Positions 50,546 to 52,581 of a stretch of 52,581 bases of DNA are shown in pieces. The stretch is from NCBI GenBank assembly GCA_934654835.1, contig CAKUGY010000014.1, positions 1 to 52,581 on the forward strand. The letters run 5' to 3'. The notes under the pieces were generated by a model, which had not been told where the DNA came from, searched no databases, and worked only from the letters and a program-made list of their open reading frames with translations. The stretch is from an uncultured Collinsella sp. (GTDB taxonomy: Bacteria > Actinomycetota > Coriobacteriia > Coriobacteriales > Coriobacteriaceae). The translations under genes and the position numbers were made by a program. Numbering within the stretch: the first letter of the stretch is position 1; every line of letters begins with the position of its first letter.

Positions 50546-51634
50546 ATGGCACATCGCTCCGTTATTCCGTTTGGCCCGCAGCACCCGGTGCTGCCCGAGC
50601 CGCTTCACCTGGATCTGGTACTCGAGGACGACCGCGTGATCGAGGCAATTCCTCAGATCGGTTTTGTGCACCGCGGACTCGAGAAGCTTACCGAAAAGCG
50701 TGACATGCATCAGTTTGGCTACATCGCCGAGCGCATCTGCGGTATCTGCGCCGTGGGCCACAGCTACGGCTATGCCAGTGCCTGCGAGCGCATGCTCGAC
50801 ATCGAGGTACCCAGCCGCGTGCAGTATATCCGCACCATTTTGCACGAGCTTTCGCGTATTCACTCGCACCTGCTGTGGCTGGGCCTGCTCGCCGATGCCT
50901 TTGGCTTTGAGGCACTGTTCTATCGTTCGTGGACCCTGCGCGAGCAGATTCTCAAGATCTTTGAGAGCACCTGCGGCGGTCGCGTGATTCTGTCGATCAA
51001 CGAGATCGGCGGCCTTAAGCATGACATCGAGGACTCCGAGCTGGCGGGTATCGTTCAGACGCTCGATGCCATGCGCCCCGATTACGAGGCGCTGGTGCAT
51101 ACGTTTTTGGATGACGACAGCTGCGGCGAGCGCCTGCATGGCGTGGGCGTGATCGGCAAGAAGGACGCGCTGGATCTTTCGATGGTCGGCCCGTTCGGTC
51201 GTGCCTCGGGCGTGGACTACGATGTGCGCATGTTTGGTGACGGTGCCTACGCGGATCTTGCCGCGTTTGAGCCGATTGTCGCTACCGACGGCGACTGCTA
51301 TGCCCGCTGCCAGGTGCGTTGCGCCGAGGTCACGCAGGCCATGGATATCATCAAGGAGCTTGTGGGCAAGATTCCGCACGACGGTATCGGTGGGCGCACC
51401 AAGCTCACGCCTGCCGACGGCGCGCGCGGCGAGGTTGTGATTGAGCAGCCGCGCGGCGAGGCGTACTACTATGTGCGCGGCAACGGCACCAAGAACCTGG
51501 ACCGTTTCCGAGTGCGCACGCCGACGTCGCAGAACCTGGCGGGTCTGACGCACGCGCTGCAGGGCGTGCTCATCGCCAACGTGCCCATGATTATCCTGAC
51601 CATCGACCCCTGCATTAGCTGCACGGAAAGGTAG
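50546..51634 (+). CDS. echE: Ech [NiFe]-hydrogenase catalytic large subunit EchE
   Basis: 362 residues. Both nickel-binding Cys pairs are present: RICGICAVGH (C65, C68 with H72) and the C-terminal DPCISCTER (C356, C359). This separates it from NuoD, which lacks them, and marks a true group 4 [NiFe] hydrogenase that reduces protons with ferredoxin electrons or the reverse. The chain ends three residues after the last Cys, so there is no C-terminal peptide for a maturation protease to remove, as in other Ech-type large subunits (family knowledge). No hyp maturation genes lie in the window. AAGGAGG precedes the ATG. Confidence 0.95.
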   Translation: MAHRSVIPFGPQHPVLPEPLHLDLVLEDDRVIEAIPQIGFVHRGLEKLTEKRDMHQFGYIAERICGICAVGHSYGYASACERMLDIEVPSRVQYIRTILHELSRIHSHLLWLGLLADAFGFEALFYRSWTLREQILKIFESTCGGRVILSINEIGGLKHDIEDSELAGIVQTLDAMRPDYEALVHTFLDDDSCGERLHGVGVIGKKDALDLSMVGPFGRASGVDYDVRMFGDGAYADLAAFEPIVATDGDCYARCQVRCAEVTQAMDIIKELVGKIPHDGIGGRTKLTPADGARGEVVIEQPRGEAYYYVRGNGTKNLDRFRVRTPTSQNLAGLTHALQGVLIANVPMIILTIDPCISCTER

Positions 51635-51641
51635 GCGCGGC

Positions 51642-51983
51642 ATGAGTTTACTGACATTTGCCAAGACGGCCTTGGGTTCTATGGTCAAGCAGCCGGTCAC
51701 GGTGTGCTATCCGCAGGAGGAGCTCGCAGCGCCCGAGCGCCTGCGTGGGCATATCGTCAATGACATGGACGTGTGCATTTGCTGCGGCATGTGCGCGCGT
51801 CGCTGCCCGGCGGGCGCACTCGCGGTCAATCGCAAGGGCGGCACCTGGTCGATCGACCCGTATGCCTGTGTGGTGTGCGGCGAGTGCATCGAAAGCTGCC
51901 CCAAGCACTGCCTGACTATGGACACCGCCCGCACCCCAGTCGCGGCGGACAAGACTCCCACGGTAGAAACCAAGCCGGAATAG
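51642..51983 (+). CDS. echF: Ech hydrogenase ferredoxin-like subunit EchF
   Basis: 113 residues with two classical [4Fe-4S] motifs: C45-x2-C48-x2-C51-x3-C55-P (CICCGMCARRCP) and C76-x2-C79-x2-C82-x3-C86-P (CVVCGECIESCP). It accepts electrons from soluble ferredoxin and hands them to EchC. The last 25 residues are a Pro/Thr/Lys-rich tail without cysteines. It is the last gene of the operon, 8 bp after echE, closed by a GC-rich hairpin. Confidence 0.92.
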   Translation: MSLLTFAKTALGSMVKQPVTVCYPQEELAAPERLRGHIVNDMDVCICCGMCARRCPAGALAVNRKGGTWSIDPYACVVCGECIESCPKHCLTMDTARTPVAADKTPTVETKPE

Positions 51984-52015
51984 CGCCGGAATGGGACTGG
52001 TATAGCGCTGGAATA

Positions 52016-52049
52016 GGGGCCGGCGGGGCAAAAATGCCCCGCCGGCCCC
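52016..52049 (+). terminator. Hairpin after the hydrogenase operon
   Basis: A 15-bp perfect stem (52016-52030 with 52035-52049, GGGGCCGGCGGGGCA and its complement) with loop AAAA. A second small palindrome CGCGCGTGAACGCGCG follows. There is no T run, so it may act by Rho or mainly protect the 3' end. Confidence 0.7.
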
Positions 52050-52077
52050 GCGCGTGAACGCGCGTTTGGGCTACCGC

Positions 52078-52237
52078 AAACAAAACTATGCCGGTTTACT
52101 ACGACAAATCGCCAACCCTCGACCACGCCGCAATCCCCGAAAATAAAACCGCAGGTAGACGACTTGCGATTTTTCGAAAAAGGTGGGTGTGGTCGGGGGC
52201 CCCGTTTTCATCGTAGTAATCCGGCATACTTTTGAAA
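52078..52237. repeat. 160-bp nested palindrome, arm type I (copy B1)
   Basis: CAAAACTATGCCGGTTTACTACGA (from 52081) pairs with the segment ending at 52234 at 22 of 24. A middle stem (CCCTCGACCACGCC with GGTGTGGTCGGGGG) and a centre AAAACCGCAGGTAGACG follow the same plan as A1 at 20497, which lies in the opposite orientation. Aligned length is exactly 160 bp. Confidence 0.8.
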
Positions 52238-52255
52238 TGCCACCATACCAGTACC

Positions 52256-52288
52256 AGCCCCTGATCCCCCAGGGACGGAGGAAAACGG
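52256..52288 (-). repeat. Inverted relative of the 41-bp spacer repeat
   Basis: On the minus strand it reads CCTCCGTCCCTGGGGGATC, matching the middle of 20936-20976 (CCTCCGTCCCCGGGGAATC). It lies in the 90-bp spacer between palindromes B1 and B2. Confidence 0.6.
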
Positions 52289-52327
52289 ACCATTTTAGGC
52301 TTGCGAGGGCGTTCGCGTGACCCGCCC

Positions 52328-52487
52328 GCCACGAAATGGGCCTATCTACTACGTTTAGGCGGCTACCCCCAACCATGGCGAATAACCCAAAAACAAAACC
52401 GCAGGTAAAACGCCTGCGATTTTTCGGAAAACGTGGGTATGGTCAGGGGTATTGGGTCAAACGTAGTAGATGGGCCAGTTTCGTGGC
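52328..52487. repeat. 160-bp nested palindrome, arm type II (copy B2)
   Basis: The outer arms contain GCCACGAAA and ATCTACTACGTTT (52328-52356 with 52459-52487). The centre is AAAACCGCAGG...CCTGCGATTTT, with CCCCAACCAT and ATGGTCAGGGG stems between. Same length and order as A2 at 20745. Confidence 0.85.
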
Positions 52488-52581
52488 AGACGCCTTCGAC
52501 TGCTCGATCGCGCGAAATTTTGTGGTGTAAGAGGGAGGGCCGCGTCAGCGCCCCTTGCGTCTAAGGCTATTCCGCTACGCC
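52488..52581. other. Window end without a visible gene
   Basis: 94 bp following the last palindrome. It resembles the downstream flank of A2 for a few bases (GGCAGACGCCTTCG against GGCGGACGTACTGCG) and then has nothing recognisable. Confidence 0.4.

Noticed and set aside
50546..51634. Complex I subunit NuoD
   Set aside because: Both nickel-binding cysteine pairs are present, which NuoD lacks; the operon also has no NuoEFG.
52336..52530. Small open frame over palindrome B2
   Set aside because: Coincidental reading through the repeat arms; not shared with the A2 copy.

Overview
The window is high-GC chromosomal DNA. Gene content and protein style point to a gut Coriobacteriia, most likely Collinsella or a close relative. 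The pointers are two membrane-bound LuxR-type regulators, an AbiEi/DUF559-like protein, a fused ECF transporter ATPase, an Ech-type hydrogenase and very large secreted proteins. The genus is inferred from family knowledge; no 16S gene is present.

Layout. 1-3.8 kb: a membrane LuxR regulator (-) divergent from a secreted, tail-anchored surface protein. 3.8-11.6 kb: mostly minus-strand housekeeping genes (nfnA-nfnB, pth, prs, glmU), interrupted by an AbiEi/DUF559-like gene sitting between two 203-bp elements with matching terminal inverted repeats. 11.8-20.5 kb: EcfT and fused EcfA, then an amidohydrolase-MATE pair, a second membrane LuxR regulator, a small membrane protein and an ECF S-component. 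20.5-21 kb: a block of nested 160-bp palindromes. 21-26.1 kb: xth, cobB, a folP-folK fusion, a biotin-ligase-like gene and coaX. 26.2-28.9 kb: tandem PP2C-like paralogues with duplicated leaders. 29.1 kb: an initiator tRNA. 29.4-31.5 kb: an Old-Yellow-Enzyme/FAD reductase. 31.8-45.3 kb: three membrane-tethered proteins followed by a 3513-residue secreted protein. 45.7 kb: an IS3 OrfA-like double-HTH protein. 46.3-52 kb: an energy-converting [NiFe]-hydrogenase operon, echAB-C-D-E-F, with EchA and EchB fused. The end holds a second pair of 160-bp palindromes.

How the genes fit together. Nfn (NADPH/NADH/ferredoxin) and Ech (ferredoxin/H2/ion gradient) form a plausible ferredoxin redox circuit for an anaerobic fermenter. 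The ECF module and S-component import a vitamin-like compound. The folate, biotin-ligase-like and CoA genes are cofactor functions. The 31.8-45.3 kb operon looks like a cell-surface apparatus.

The least explained signal is non-coding. Intergenic space is packed with several families of imperfect palindromes. Two families have exactly constant lengths: four copies of 160 bp and two of 203 bp. A third group of short hairpins keeps a common GGGACAGG-like core while changing its stem. They resemble REPIN-type non-autonomous elements, but no RAYT transposase lies in the window. All lengths and identities were counted by eye.
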